Shown one piece after another: positions 1 to 6,403 of a DNA stretch of 10,342 bases; position 1 is the first letter of the stretch; every line of letters begins with the position of its first letter. The stretch spans positions 1-10,342 of the forward strand of contig RZZF01000041.1 of NCBI GenBank assembly GCA_009929975.1. Reading direction: 5' to 3'. Below the pieces are notes generated by a model. That model saw only the letters and a program-made list of their open reading frames with translations. It searched no databases and was not told the origin of the DNA. Both the position numbers and the translations under genes were made by a program. This DNA comes from Clostridia bacterium (lineage in GTDB: Bacteria; Bacillota; Clostridia; Saccharofermentanales; UBA5734).

Positions 1-33
1 ATCGCGCATCTGGCGTAAGACATCTGCTGTCAT
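1..33 (-). CDS. Start of next FASII operon gene, probably an acetyl-CoA carboxylase carboxyltransferase subunit (partial)
   Basis: Only the first 11 codons are present (MTADVLRQMRD) before the window edge. The ATG overlaps the accC stop codon in an ATGA arrangement. A GGAGG ribosome site lies at 41-45 on the minus strand, 7 nt before the start, matching the spacing of the other genes here. In the streptococcal-type FASII cluster, accC is followed by accD and accA, the two halves of the carboxyltransferase that moves CO2 from biotin to acetyl-CoA. That order is the only basis for the functional guess. Eleven residues cannot tell accD from accA or from a fused form, so no symbol is given. Confidence 0.6.
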   Translation of the reverse strand, partial: MTADVLRQMRD

Positions 34-1415
34 GGTGTTTCCTCCTCGTTGACCGGCCGCATCTGCTCAAGCAGTAACGGCATTTTTTCATCCAGAAAGC
101 CAATATGATAATGGCCGCTGATAAAATCCGGATCGCGCATGATCGCCATGTGAAAATCAACCGTAGTGGCCAGTCCGCTGATCAAAAACTCCATCAGCGC
201 CCGCCGCATCCGGGCGATCGCTTCCGGTCGGGTCGGTGCATGGACAATCAGCTTGGCCAGCATGGAGTCATAATCCGGTGGTATCCGACAGCCTTGATAC
301 AGCGCGCTATCCACCCGGACACCGGGGCCGCCGGGCAGATGCAGGCTGGTCACGACACCAGGAGAAGGCCGAAACCCGTCCAGGGGATCTTCCGCGTTGA
401 TCCGGCATTCGATCGAATGACCACTGAAGCTGACATCCTCCTGGCGGATGGCCAGAGGTTCTCCCGCGGCCATACGGATCTGCGCCTGAATCAGGTTGAT
501 CCCTGTGACTGCTTCAGACACAGGATGTTCGACCTGGATTCGTGTATTCATCTCCATGAAGTAGAACTGCCGGTTGTCATCGACGAGAAACTCAACCGTT
601 CCGGCACCACGATAGCCGATACTTCCGGCCAGCCGGACCGCTGCCTCACCCATGGCGGCGCGCAGGTCTGAATCGGTAAAGGGAGATACCGCTTCCTCCA
701 GCATTTTCTGATGTCTTCGCTGAATCGAGCAGTCACGGTCACCCAGATGAATGGCGTGGCCGTACTGATCTGCCAGAAGCTGTATTTCTATGTGCCGGGG
801 ATTTTCCACCAGTCGTTCCAGATACATACGGTCATCGGAAAAGCAGTTTCTCGCTTCTGTCGCGGCTGTCTGAAATGATGTTTCCAGTTCAGCCTGATTG
901 TGGGCGATCCGCATTCCGCGTCCGCCGCCGCCGGCCGCTGCCTTGATCATCAGCGGAAACCCGATGGATCTGGCGGCATCTACGGCACCTGCCAGTCCGT
1001 CAACGATCCCGGGGCTGCCGGGTATGACCGGTATCCCGGCTTCACGCGCGGCCGCACGGGCGCTGGCCTTGTCTCCCATCCGCGCGATCATCTGTTCTGT
1101 CGGACCGATAAAGACAAAGCCGCAGGCATCACAGATCCGGGCGAAAGTCGCGTTTTCAGAAAGAAAACCATAGCCGGGATGGATCGCTTCAGCACCGGTA
1201 ACCCGTGCGGCTGTCAGTATGGACTGGATATTCAGATAACTGTCCCGCGAAGCAGCCGGACCAATGCAGATCGCTTCATCCGCCAGCTGGGCATGCAGAG
1301 AGGACCGGTCAGCTTCTGAAAATACGGCGACACTGCGAATTCCCATTTCCCGGCAGGCGCGTATGATAGTTACGGCGATTTCGCCCCGATTGGCGATCAA
1401 AATTTTCCTGAACAT
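30..1415 (-). CDS. accC: Biotin carboxylase subunit of acetyl-CoA carboxylase
   Basis: This enzyme carboxylates the biotin on AccB using ATP and bicarbonate, the first half of malonyl-CoA synthesis. With the ATG start it has 461 residues, close to the usual ~450. An N-terminal biotin-carboxylase fold (KILIANRGEIA at 4-14), an ATP-grasp domain with the glycine-rich GGGGRGM loop at 162-168, and a C-terminal domain follow in order. Family catalytic residues are in place: Glu288, Asn290, Arg292 and Glu296 in EMNTRIQVEHP, and Arg338 in ECRINAED, falling at the E. coli AccC numbers. The open frame extends to a TTG at 1421. The ATG at 1415 is preferred because the GGAG at 1423-1426 is 7 nt before it and the protein then begins MFRKILIANRG as the family does. 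The start lies 2 nt after the fabZ stop, and the end overlaps the next gene by ATGA, so coupled translation is likely. Confidence 0.97.
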   Translation of the reverse strand: MFRKILIANRGEIAVTIIRACREMGIRSVAVFSEADRSSLHAQLADEAICIGPAASRDSYLNIQSILTAARVTGAEAIHPGYGFLSENATFARICDACGFVFIGPTEQMIARMGDKASARAAAREAGIPVIPGSPGIVDGLAGAVDAARSIGFPLMIKAAAGGGGRGMRIAHNQAELETSFQTAATEARNCFSDDRMYLERLVENPRHIEIQLLADQYGHAIHLGDRDCSIQRRHQKMLEEAVSPFTDSDLRAAMGEAAVRLAGSIGYRGAGTVEFLVDDNRQFYFMEMNTRIQVEHPVSEAVTGINLIQAQIRMAAGEPLAIRQEDVSFSGHSIECRINAEDPLDGFRPSPGVVTSLHLPGGPGVRVDSALYQGCRIPPDYDSMLAKLIVHAPTRPEAIARMRRALMEFLISGLATTVDFHMAIMRDPDFISGHYHIGFLDEKMPLLLEQMRPVNEEETP

Positions 1416-1417
1416 GG

Positions 1418-1840
1418 TCAATCTCCAATCGCGAAGGTCAGGGTCGCTGAAGCCGCCAGCTTGTCGCCCAGCAGCACACGGCCCTTGCCGAAACCGATTC
1501 GGCCGCGCAGCTGGATGATCTCGACCTGCAAAATCAGTGTATCGCCCGGCTTTACTTTCTGCCTGAAGCGAACATCCCGCATGCCGCCGAAATAGGCGAT
1601 GCGCCCTTTGAACTCCGGCAGACTGAGTATACAGACAGCACCGGCCTGAGCCAGCGACTCAACCATCAGGACGCCGGGCAGCACCGGCTGACCGGGAAAA
1701 TGACCGGCAAAAAACGATTCCCGGCCGGTCAGATGCCAACTGGCCGTGATGGTTGATTCTGTCAGTTGATGGACCTCGTCAAGAAAGAGAAACGGCGGGC
1801 GATGTGGAATGATCTGTTGGATGGCTTCCCGGTTCATCAT
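1418..1840 (-). CDS. fabZ: 3-hydroxyacyl-ACP dehydratase
   Basis: FabZ removes water from 3-hydroxyacyl-ACP to give trans-2-enoyl-ACP. The 140-residue hot-dog-fold protein has the family signatures IPHRPPFLFLD (11-21) and GHFPGQPVLPGVLMVESLAQ (46-65), with catalytic His47 and Glu61. The length is normal. The start ATG overlaps the accB stop (ATGA); a second ATG follows at once (1837), and the ribosome site ahead is weak, so translation probably depends on coupling from accB. The position between accB and accC matches streptococcal clusters. Whether it can also isomerise the trans-2 double bond, as the related FabN does in Enterococcus, cannot be read from the sequence. No fabA, fabN or fabM gene is visible, so the route to unsaturated fatty acids is not shown here. 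Confidence 0.96.
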   Translation of the reverse strand: MMNREAIQQIIPHRPPFLFLDEVHQLTESTITASWHLTGRESFFAGHFPGQPVLPGVLMVESLAQAGAVCILSLPEFKGRIAYFGGMRDVRFRQKVKPGDTLILQVEIIQLRGRIGFGKGRVLLGDKLAASATLTFAIGD

Positions 1841-2283
1841 GATGCGTCACCGATTCTCAGGAGCGGCTGGCCGTACTCCACCCTCTGGCCATTGTCCACC
1901 AGAATTTCCAGGACGGTCCCCTGATACTGGCCGATGACTTCATTCATCAGCTTCATGGCCTCGATGATACAAAGTGTCATCCCCTTCTCCACGGTCGTTC
2001 CAACCTTTATAAACGGTTCACTGTCAGGATCCGCGGCGGCATAATAGATGCCGACCACGGGTGAAGTCACCAGAATGCCGGGCAACTGCTCTTCTTCATC
2101 CGGCAAACTGTTTTCGCTGCCGTCGGTCCGCTCATCCAGGCGCTCCATCGATCCGGCCGGCCGGCTTACGGTCGGTTCCGCCCGTTCGAGCAGAAGGCGA
2201 AAACCATCGTCTTCCAGCTCCAGCCGGTTCAGACCATGCTGCCGCATCTGCCGCATCAGCGATTCAATCTCTGTTATCTGCAT
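1837..2283 (-). CDS. accB: Biotin carboxyl carrier protein of acetyl-CoA carboxylase
   Basis: AccB carries the biotin that shuttles CO2 between AccC and the carboxyltransferase. The C-terminal half is a biotinyl domain with the EAMKLMNE motif; the biotinylated lysine is Lys111 with this start. An N-terminal helical segment and an acidic, Ser/Glu-rich linker (about residues 40-68) precede it, in place of the Ala/Pro-rich linker often seen. The frame can be extended to a GTG at 2298, and three ATG codons follow in a row (2289, 2286, 2283). The GGAGG at 2291-2295 lies 7 nt before the third ATG but only 1 and 4 nt before the first two, so 2283 (148 residues) is chosen; 2286 is a close second. The fabF stop overlaps this start region, and the end overlaps fabZ. 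Confidence 0.95.
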   Translation of the reverse strand: MQITEIESLMRQMRQHGLNRLELEDDGFRLLLERAEPTVSRPAGSMERLDERTDGSENSLPDEEEQLPGILVTSPVVGIYYAAADPDSEPFIKVGTTVEKGMTLCIIEAMKLMNEVIGQYQGTVLEILVDNGQRVEYGQPLLRIGDAS

Positions 2284-2285
2284 CA

Positions 2286-3545
2286 TCATACCTCCCACTT
2301 CTTCAGGCAGAGGCTGCCGTTATGACCGCCAAAGCCAAGTGAGTTGCTCAAGGCTGCCTTTACCGCTGCCGGCCGGGCCTGGCCGGGGACATAATCAAGA
2401 TCACAATCGGGGTCTTGTTCACTCAGTCCGATCGTTGGCGGCAGCAGACCATCTCTCAGGGCAAACGCGGTGATCATGGCCTCAGCCGCACCGGCAGCGC
2501 CCAGCATATGTCCGAGCATTGACTTGCTGGAGCTGACCGGTATGGCCAGTGCGCTGTCACCCATTGCCTGATGTATCGCCAGGGTTTCGTAGCGGTCATT
2601 GAGCGGCGTACTGGTCCCGTGCGCGTTGATATAGCCGATCGCTTCCGGTGCCAGACCGGCTTCTTTCATTGCCAGACGCATGGCCATCGCCGGTCCTTCT
2701 CCGGTCGGATCTGGGCTGGTAATATGATAGGCATCCGCCGTACTGCCATAACCGGCGATTTCACAGATGATCGCTGCGCCTCTTTTTTCCGCGTGCTCCA
2801 GTGATTCAAGCATCAGGACGGCGGCTCCTTCGGCGATCACGAAACCGGAACGGCGACGATCAAACGGAATCGAAGCGGCCGCCGGGTCGGTTGCCGGAGT
2901 CAGCGCTTTCATGTTGGCAAATCCGGCCATGGCAATTGGTGTGATCGGAGCTTCTGCTCCACCGGCAAAGCACATGTCAAGCTGACCGCCGCGGATCGCC
3001 CGGAACGCTTCGCCGATCGCGTGGGTCCCAGACGCGCAGGCGGTTGAGATGCAAAGGCTCGTCCCCTTTGCGCCATGAGCCATCGAGACTTTTCCCGCTG
3101 CCATATTGGAAATCATCATGGGAATGAACAACGGGGAAATTCTGGCCGCGCCTTCCGGTCCATAGAGCTTGCGAAACTCAGCCGACATGGTTTCAAGTCC
3201 GCCGATGCCGCTGCCGATGATCGTTCCGACCCGCCAGGGATCACAGCCGGACTGGTCAAATCGACTCTGCTCAGCGGCCATCGCCGCCGCGGCAACGGCG
3301 AACTGGCAGTAGCGGTCCATCCGGCGTGCTTCCCGGTACTCCATATAGTCTCTCGGATCAAAGTCGGTGACCCTGCCAGCGACATGCACTGGGATCGTAT
3401 CATCACCCGGTTCGATCGCAGTGATCCCGCAGACGCCGCTGGTGATGTTCCGCCAGATCTGTTCCGGCTGGCTGCCCACAGGTGTCACGGCACCGATTCC
3501 GGTGACAACAACCCGCCGATTGTAAGATTCAGTTTGATTGATCAT
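2286..3545 (-). CDS. fabF: 3-oxoacyl-ACP synthase II (condensing enzyme)
   Basis: FabF joins malonyl-ACP to the growing acyl-ACP in each elongation cycle. The 419-residue thiolase-fold protein has the Cys-His-His triad of elongating condensing enzymes: Cys170 in STACASGTHA, His309 in NAHGTSTPLND, and His346 in the GHMLGAAG motif, with conserved Lys341 before it. The GFGGHN motif near the C-terminus (405-409) is also present. Length and spacing are normal for FabF. The ATG at 3545 follows a GAGGG site at 3551-3555 on the minus strand. A 26-nt gap separates it from fabG upstream, one of the few non-overlapping junctions in the operon. FabB is the alternative, but genome context (fabG before, accB after) and the Bacillota setting favour FabF. 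Confidence 0.96.
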   Translation of the reverse strand: MINQTESYNRRVVVTGIGAVTPVGSQPEQIWRNITSGVCGITAIEPGDDTIPVHVAGRVTDFDPRDYMEYREARRMDRYCQFAVAAAAMAAEQSRFDQSGCDPWRVGTIIGSGIGGLETMSAEFRKLYGPEGAARISPLFIPMMISNMAAGKVSMAHGAKGTSLCISTACASGTHAIGEAFRAIRGGQLDMCFAGGAEAPITPIAMAGFANMKALTPATDPAAASIPFDRRRSGFVIAEGAAVLMLESLEHAEKRGAAIICEIAGYGSTADAYHITSPDPTGEGPAMAMRLAMKEAGLAPEAIGYINAHGTSTPLNDRYETLAIHQAMGDSALAIPVSSSKSMLGHMLGAAGAAEAMITAFALRDGLLPPTIGLSEQDPDCDLDYVPGQARPAAVKAALSNSLGFGGHNGSLCLKKWEV

Positions 3546-3571
3546 AGATTCCCTCTTCCGATTATTCGTTA

Positions 3572-4300
3572 TTACAGGCTTAGACCACCTGATACTTCCA
3601 GAACCTGTCCCGTCATATAAGCGGCATCATCTGACGCCAGAAAACGAACCACTCCGGCGACTTCTTCACCTTTACCGAACCGCCCCAGCGCAATTCTCTG
3701 CCGGGCAGCCTCACGCTGCGCCTCCGAAAGCTGCCGTGTCATATCGGTTTCGATCAGACCAGGCGCGACGGCATTGACAGTAATATTCCTGCTGGCCACT
3801 TCCCGTGCCAGCGAACGGGTCAGACCGATCAGCCCCGCTTTGGCCGCGGCATAATTGACCTGGCCCGCGTTTCCATACAATCCGGCGACTGAACTGATCT
3901 GAATGATCCGGCCCCTGCGGGCCCTGATCATCGCCGGCAGGACGGCCCGGCTCATGAGAAAGGCACCTGTCAGGTTGGTTTGGATCACCTCATTGAACTG
4001 GTCAAGACTCATGCGCAAAAGCAGTGTGTCCCGGGTAATACCGGCGTTATTGACCAGAATGCCGATCGTGCCCAGTGTTTCATTGACCGCTGCCACCGCC
4101 TGGATGACATCATCCTCACAGCCTGCATCCGCCTGCAGGGCCATCGCACGCACATGGTAGGCCCTGCACTGCTCAGCGATCTGCTCGGCTTCAGCGAGGC
4201 GGTGGCGGCAGGTCAGGGCAACATCGTGACCGGCCTGTGCCAGTGACAGGGCGATCGCGGCTCCGATGCCACGGGAACCTCCGGTCACCAAAGCGATCAT
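3572..4300 (-). CDS. fabG: 3-oxoacyl-ACP reductase (NADPH)
   Basis: FabG reduces 3-oxoacyl-ACP to 3-hydroxyacyl-ACP with NADPH. It is a 242-residue short-chain dehydrogenase: cofactor loop GGSRGIG at 7-13, NNAG at 84-87, Asn109, and the catalytic Ser137, Tyr150 and Lys154 (YAAAK), each one position off the E. coli FabG numbers. The frame extends upstream to a GTG at 4318, but the GGAGG at 4308-4312 would lie inside that extension. The ATG at 4300 is 7 nt after it and begins MIALVTGGSRGIG as the family does. The ATG overlaps the fabK stop (ATGA). In the streptococcal order fabD stands between fabK and fabG; here that gene is absent from this position and lies across the control region. Confidence 0.96.
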   Translation of the reverse strand: MIALVTGGSRGIGAAIALSLAQAGHDVALTCRHRLAEAEQIAEQCRAYHVRAMALQADAGCEDDVIQAVAAVNETLGTIGILVNNAGITRDTLLLRMSLDQFNEVIQTNLTGAFLMSRAVLPAMIRARRGRIIQISSVAGLYGNAGQVNYAAAKAGLIGLTRSLAREVASRNITVNAVAPGLIETDMTRQLSEAQREAARQRIALGRFGKGEEVAGVVRFLASDDAAYMTGQVLEVSGGLSL

Positions 4301-5244
4301 CGGACCACCTCCCGGCACAGCGAATATCCCAGCAGCTGCTCAGCCTGCGCGAACATCGTCTGGATAATGACGGCAGCCGGTTCAATGCAGCTGACCAGGC
4401 CAGCGGACTGGCCGGCCATGAACGAGCCTTCCCCCAAATCGCCGTCCTGTACCGCGCGGCGCAGCGACCCGATCGTCACTGCTTCGAGTTCTTCAAAAGA
4501 GGCCCCTCTCTTCTCCATCTCAATCAGATGGCGGGCCAGGCTGTTTTTCAATGTCCGGACCGGATGCCCACCGCTGCGACCAGTGACCAGCGTATCGATA
4601 TCACGGGCCTTGACCACCATCTGTTTATAATTATCATGAATCCGGCATTCCAGACTGGCAAGAAAACGGGTACCGACCTGAACTCCTGAAGCGCCGAGCA
4701 TTCTTGCCGCGGCCACACCACGTCCATCAGCAACACCACCAGCCGCGATGACCGGAATTGAAACCGCGTCCGCCACCTGCGGAATGAGGACCATGGTGGT
4801 CAGTTCTCCGATATGGCCGCCGGCTTCGGTTCCTTCCGCGATGACCGCGTCAGCGCCGAGATTTTCCATCCGCCGGGCATACGCGACCGAGGCAACGACC
4901 GGAATGACTGTGATACCGGCTTTTTTCCAGTCTTCGATATATCGGCCCGGCGATCCAGCGCCGGTTGTCACAACCGGAACATTTTCTTCAACGACAACCT
5001 TGGCCAGCTGATCCGCGAAAGGATTCATCAGCATGATATTGACGCCGAAAGCACGGCTGGTCATTCGCTTCGTCCGACGGATTTCGTCTCTCAGAAGATC
5101 AGGCGTCATCGATCCAGCGGCGACAAGGCCGAGACCGCCGGCTTCAGCGACCGCCGCGGCCAGTTCAGCGCTGGCAACCCAGGCCATTCCGCCCTGGATC
5201 AACGGGTACTTTGTATTGAGCAAGTGATTGAGATCATGCAGCAT
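4297..5244 (-). CDS. fabK: FMN-dependent enoyl-ACP reductase II
   Basis: FabK reduces trans-2-enoyl-ACP in the last step of each elongation cycle, using FMN and NAD(P)H. The 315-residue TIM-barrel flavoprotein belongs to the FabK/nitronate monooxygenase superfamily. It starts MLHDLNHLLNTKYPLIQGGM and has AEGTEAGGHIG with His144, the position of the catalytic His in Streptococcus pneumoniae FabK, then AAGGVADGRG (about 167-176) and GVQVGTRF (187-194) for FMN phosphate binding. The frame runs upstream to 5319 inside fabH. The ATG at 5244 is chosen because GGAGG (5252-5256) is 7 nt before it and the protein then matches the family N-terminus. A nitronate monooxygenase is the alternative family member, but location between fabH and fabG makes FabK far more likely. 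FabK enzymes are known to be insensitive to triclosan, unlike FabI. Confidence 0.95.
   Translation of the reverse strand: MLHDLNHLLNTKYPLIQGGMAWVASAELAAAVAEAGGLGLVAAGSMTPDLLRDEIRRTKRMTSRAFGVNIMLMNPFADQLAKVVVEENVPVVTTGAGSPGRYIEDWKKAGITVIPVVASVAYARRMENLGADAVIAEGTEAGGHIGELTTMVLIPQVADAVSIPVIAAGGVADGRGVAAARMLGASGVQVGTRFLASLECRIHDNYKQMVVKARDIDTLVTGRSGGHPVRTLKNSLARHLIEMEKRGASFEELEAVTIGSLRRAVQDGDLGEGSFMAGQSAGLVSCIEPAAVIIQTMFAQAEQLLGYSLCREVVR
4308..4312 (-). promoter_or_regulatory. Ribosome binding site that fixes the fabG start
   Basis: GGAGG on the minus strand, 7 nt before the ATG at 4300. It lies within the last codons of fabK and rules out the in-frame GTG start at 4318. Confidence 0.85.
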
Positions 5245-5251
5245 AAACTGT

Positions 5252-5256
5252 CCTCC
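5252..5256 (-). promoter_or_regulatory. Ribosome binding site that fixes the fabK start
   Basis: GGAGG on the minus strand in the 23-nt fabH-fabK gap, 7 nt before the ATG at 5244. It excludes the 25-codon upstream extension of the frame into fabH. Confidence 0.85.
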
Positions 5257-5267
5257 AGTATGAATCG

Positions 5268-6272
5268 TCAATAGACAAAGACGGCGGCTCCGTAAGTCAG
5301 ACCGGCACCGAACCCGCATAAGACGACTTTTTCACCCCGTTGAAGCTTGCCGGAACGGATCAGTTCATTGAGACAGATCGGAATACTGGCCGATGAGGTG
5401 TTGCCGAAATCAACCATCCGGCTGATAATCTGCTGCGGGTCAGCTTTCATCCGGCGTGCGGCCGCGTCAACAATGCGGATATTGGCCTGATGCGGAATAA
5501 TATATCGGACATCAGTCAATTCAACCTGTGCTTTATTCAAGGCTTCAATCACGGAATCCGCCAGAACTCGAACCGCGAATTTAAACACTTCCTGGCCTTC
5601 CATGCTGATATAGTGATGATTTTCGTGCCCGTAACGATCCGGCCAGACATGATCAGGATCAAGAAACGGATGGTCAAGCCGCAGGGCCCGGCTGACCAGG
5701 CAGCCGGCATTGCGGCCTTCCGCCCCCAGAACCGTCGACATCAGACGGCTGGTCTCGTCGGGATGGCTGCGGCGGCAGACTGCCGCGCTCGCTCCGTCTC
5801 CGAAGAGAACACAGGTCGACCGGTCACTGTAATCGACCAGCTTGCTGATATTCTCGGAAGAAACAATCAGAATATTCTGCACATCGCCGGCCTGCAAATA
5901 GCGGGCGGCAAGATCGAGCGCATAAACAAAACCCGTACAGGCCGCGTTGATGTCAAAGCAAAACGCGCGATCCGCTCCGATCTCAGCCTGGATCACACAT
6001 GCTGTCGACGGGGTATAATAGTCCGGCGTAATCGTTGTGACAACAATCAGGTCAATCTCAGATCCTTGGATACCGGCTTGTTTCAATGCTTCCCGCGCAG
6101 CCTGAGCTCCCATGTGCCAAGTCGGCTCACCTGCCGAAAGGCGACGCTCCGAGATGCCGGTCCGGCTCATGATCCATTCATCACTGGTGTCAACGATTTC
6201 CGACAGCATCTGGTTGGTGACTGTTAATTCAGGCAGGTAATTACCGGTTCCGGCAATTCTCAGTTGATGCAT
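5268..6272 (-). CDS. fabH: 3-oxoacyl-ACP synthase III (initiating condensing enzyme)
   Basis: FabH condenses an acyl-CoA primer (acetyl-CoA or a branched acyl-CoA) with malonyl-ACP to begin fatty-acid synthesis. The 334-residue protein has the Cys-His-Asn triad of the family: Cys112 in NAACTGF, His261 in IIPHQANIRI, Asn291 in FGNTSSASIP, and the C-terminal GFGAGLTYGA motif. It is about 17 residues longer than the E. coli enzyme; the extra length is around residues 190-220, as in many Bacillota FabH proteins. The ATG at 6272 has a GGGAG site at 6278-6282. It is the first gene of the leftward operon. In streptococci acpP follows fabH, but here fabK follows after 23 nt. Primer preference (straight or branched) cannot be told from the sequence. 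Confidence 0.96.
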   Translation of the reverse strand: MHQLRIAGTGNYLPELTVTNQMLSEIVDTSDEWIMSRTGISERRLSAGEPTWHMGAQAAREALKQAGIQGSEIDLIVVTTITPDYYTPSTACVIQAEIGADRAFCFDINAACTGFVYALDLAARYLQAGDVQNILIVSSENISKLVDYSDRSTCVLFGDGASAAVCRRSHPDETSRLMSTVLGAEGRNAGCLVSRALRLDHPFLDPDHVWPDRYGHENHHYISMEGQEVFKFAVRVLADSVIEALNKAQVELTDVRYIIPHQANIRIVDAAARRMKADPQQIISRMVDFGNTSSASIPICLNELIRSGKLQRGEKVVLCGFGAGLTYGAAVFVY

Positions 6273-6292
6273 AGTCTCTCCCTTTTGTGTTC

Positions 6293-6321
6293 TTGCCAGT
6301 CAGACTGGCACATGGTATATT
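6293..6321 (+). promoter_or_regulatory. Sigma-A-type promoter for fabD
   Basis: TTGCCA (6293-6298), a 17-bp spacer and TATATT (6316-6321). The inferred start point is near 6328, giving a leader of about 75 nt before fabD. It points towards the fabH promoter, so the two face each other, and the operator pair lies between the two -10 boxes. The -35 overlaps a perfect palindrome (6294-6310). Confidence 0.65.
6294..6310. repeat. Perfect 17-bp palindrome over the fabD -35 box
   Basis: TGCCAGT-CAG-ACTGGCA, 7-bp arms and a 3-nt centre. It overlaps five of the six -35 bases and the start of the spacer of the fabD promoter. It is also transcribed in the fabH leader, where it could form a 7-bp hairpin. 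No run of U follows in either direction, so it is not a terminator. It could be a second operator or a leader structure; nothing in the sequence decides between these. Confidence 0.6.
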
Positions 6322-6322
6322 G

Positions 6323-6352
6323 TTTGCGTCTCAAATATTTTGAGCGTCAAAA
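6323..6352. promoter_or_regulatory. Tandem FabT-like operator in the fabH-fabD control region
   Basis: Box A is TTTGC-GTC-TCAAA (6323-6335), one mismatch from symmetry. Box B is TTTTGA-GCG-TCAAAA (6338-6352), a perfect 6-3-6 palindrome. Both fit the TTTGA-N3-TCAAA pattern known for FabT, the MarR-family FASII repressor of streptococci, lactococci and enterococci. The centres are 16 bp apart. The inner halves form a further palindrome, CTCAAA-TAT-TTTGAG (6330-6344), so the boxes may be bound alternately or together. The site fills the gap between the -10 boxes of two facing promoters. No regulator gene is in the window, so FabT as the binder is inferred from the site alone. Confidence 0.75.
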
Positions 6353-6359
6353 CATTATT

Positions 6360-6388
6360 ATCATAACGACCTGGCCAGCGCCTGTCAA
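6360..6388 (-). promoter_or_regulatory. Sigma-A-type promoter for the fabH operon
   Basis: Read on the minus strand: TTGACA (6383-6388), a 17-bp spacer, and TATGAT (6360-6365). This is a perfect -35 and a near-perfect -10 at ideal spacing. The inferred start point is near 6353, giving a fabH leader of about 80 nt. The FabT-like operator begins at about that start point. Confidence 0.8.
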
Positions 6389-6403
6389 GCAGAGGAGGAT
6401 CAC

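Noticed and set aside
105..671. A 188-codon plus-strand open frame inside accC, and similar long frames opposite fabF (3075-3620) and fabK (4813-5274)
   Set aside because: All lie wholly within well-supported genes on the other strand, have no coherent ribosome sites or family motifs, and have an Arg/His/Pro/Gln-rich composition typical of antisense frames.
5490..6227. A 245-codon open frame on the plus strand inside fabH
   Set aside because: It is antisense to fabH, which has full family motifs. The translation shows no recognisable domain and is the usual product of GC-rich codon bias.
6294..6310. Intrinsic terminator at the TGCCAGT palindrome
   Set aside because: No U-rich run follows the stem on either strand, and it lies in the leader region of both promoters.
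6273..6403. FapR operator in the fabH-fabD control region
   Set aside because: The palindromes do not resemble the Bacillus FapR site; they fit the FabT TTTGA-N3-TCAAA pattern instead.
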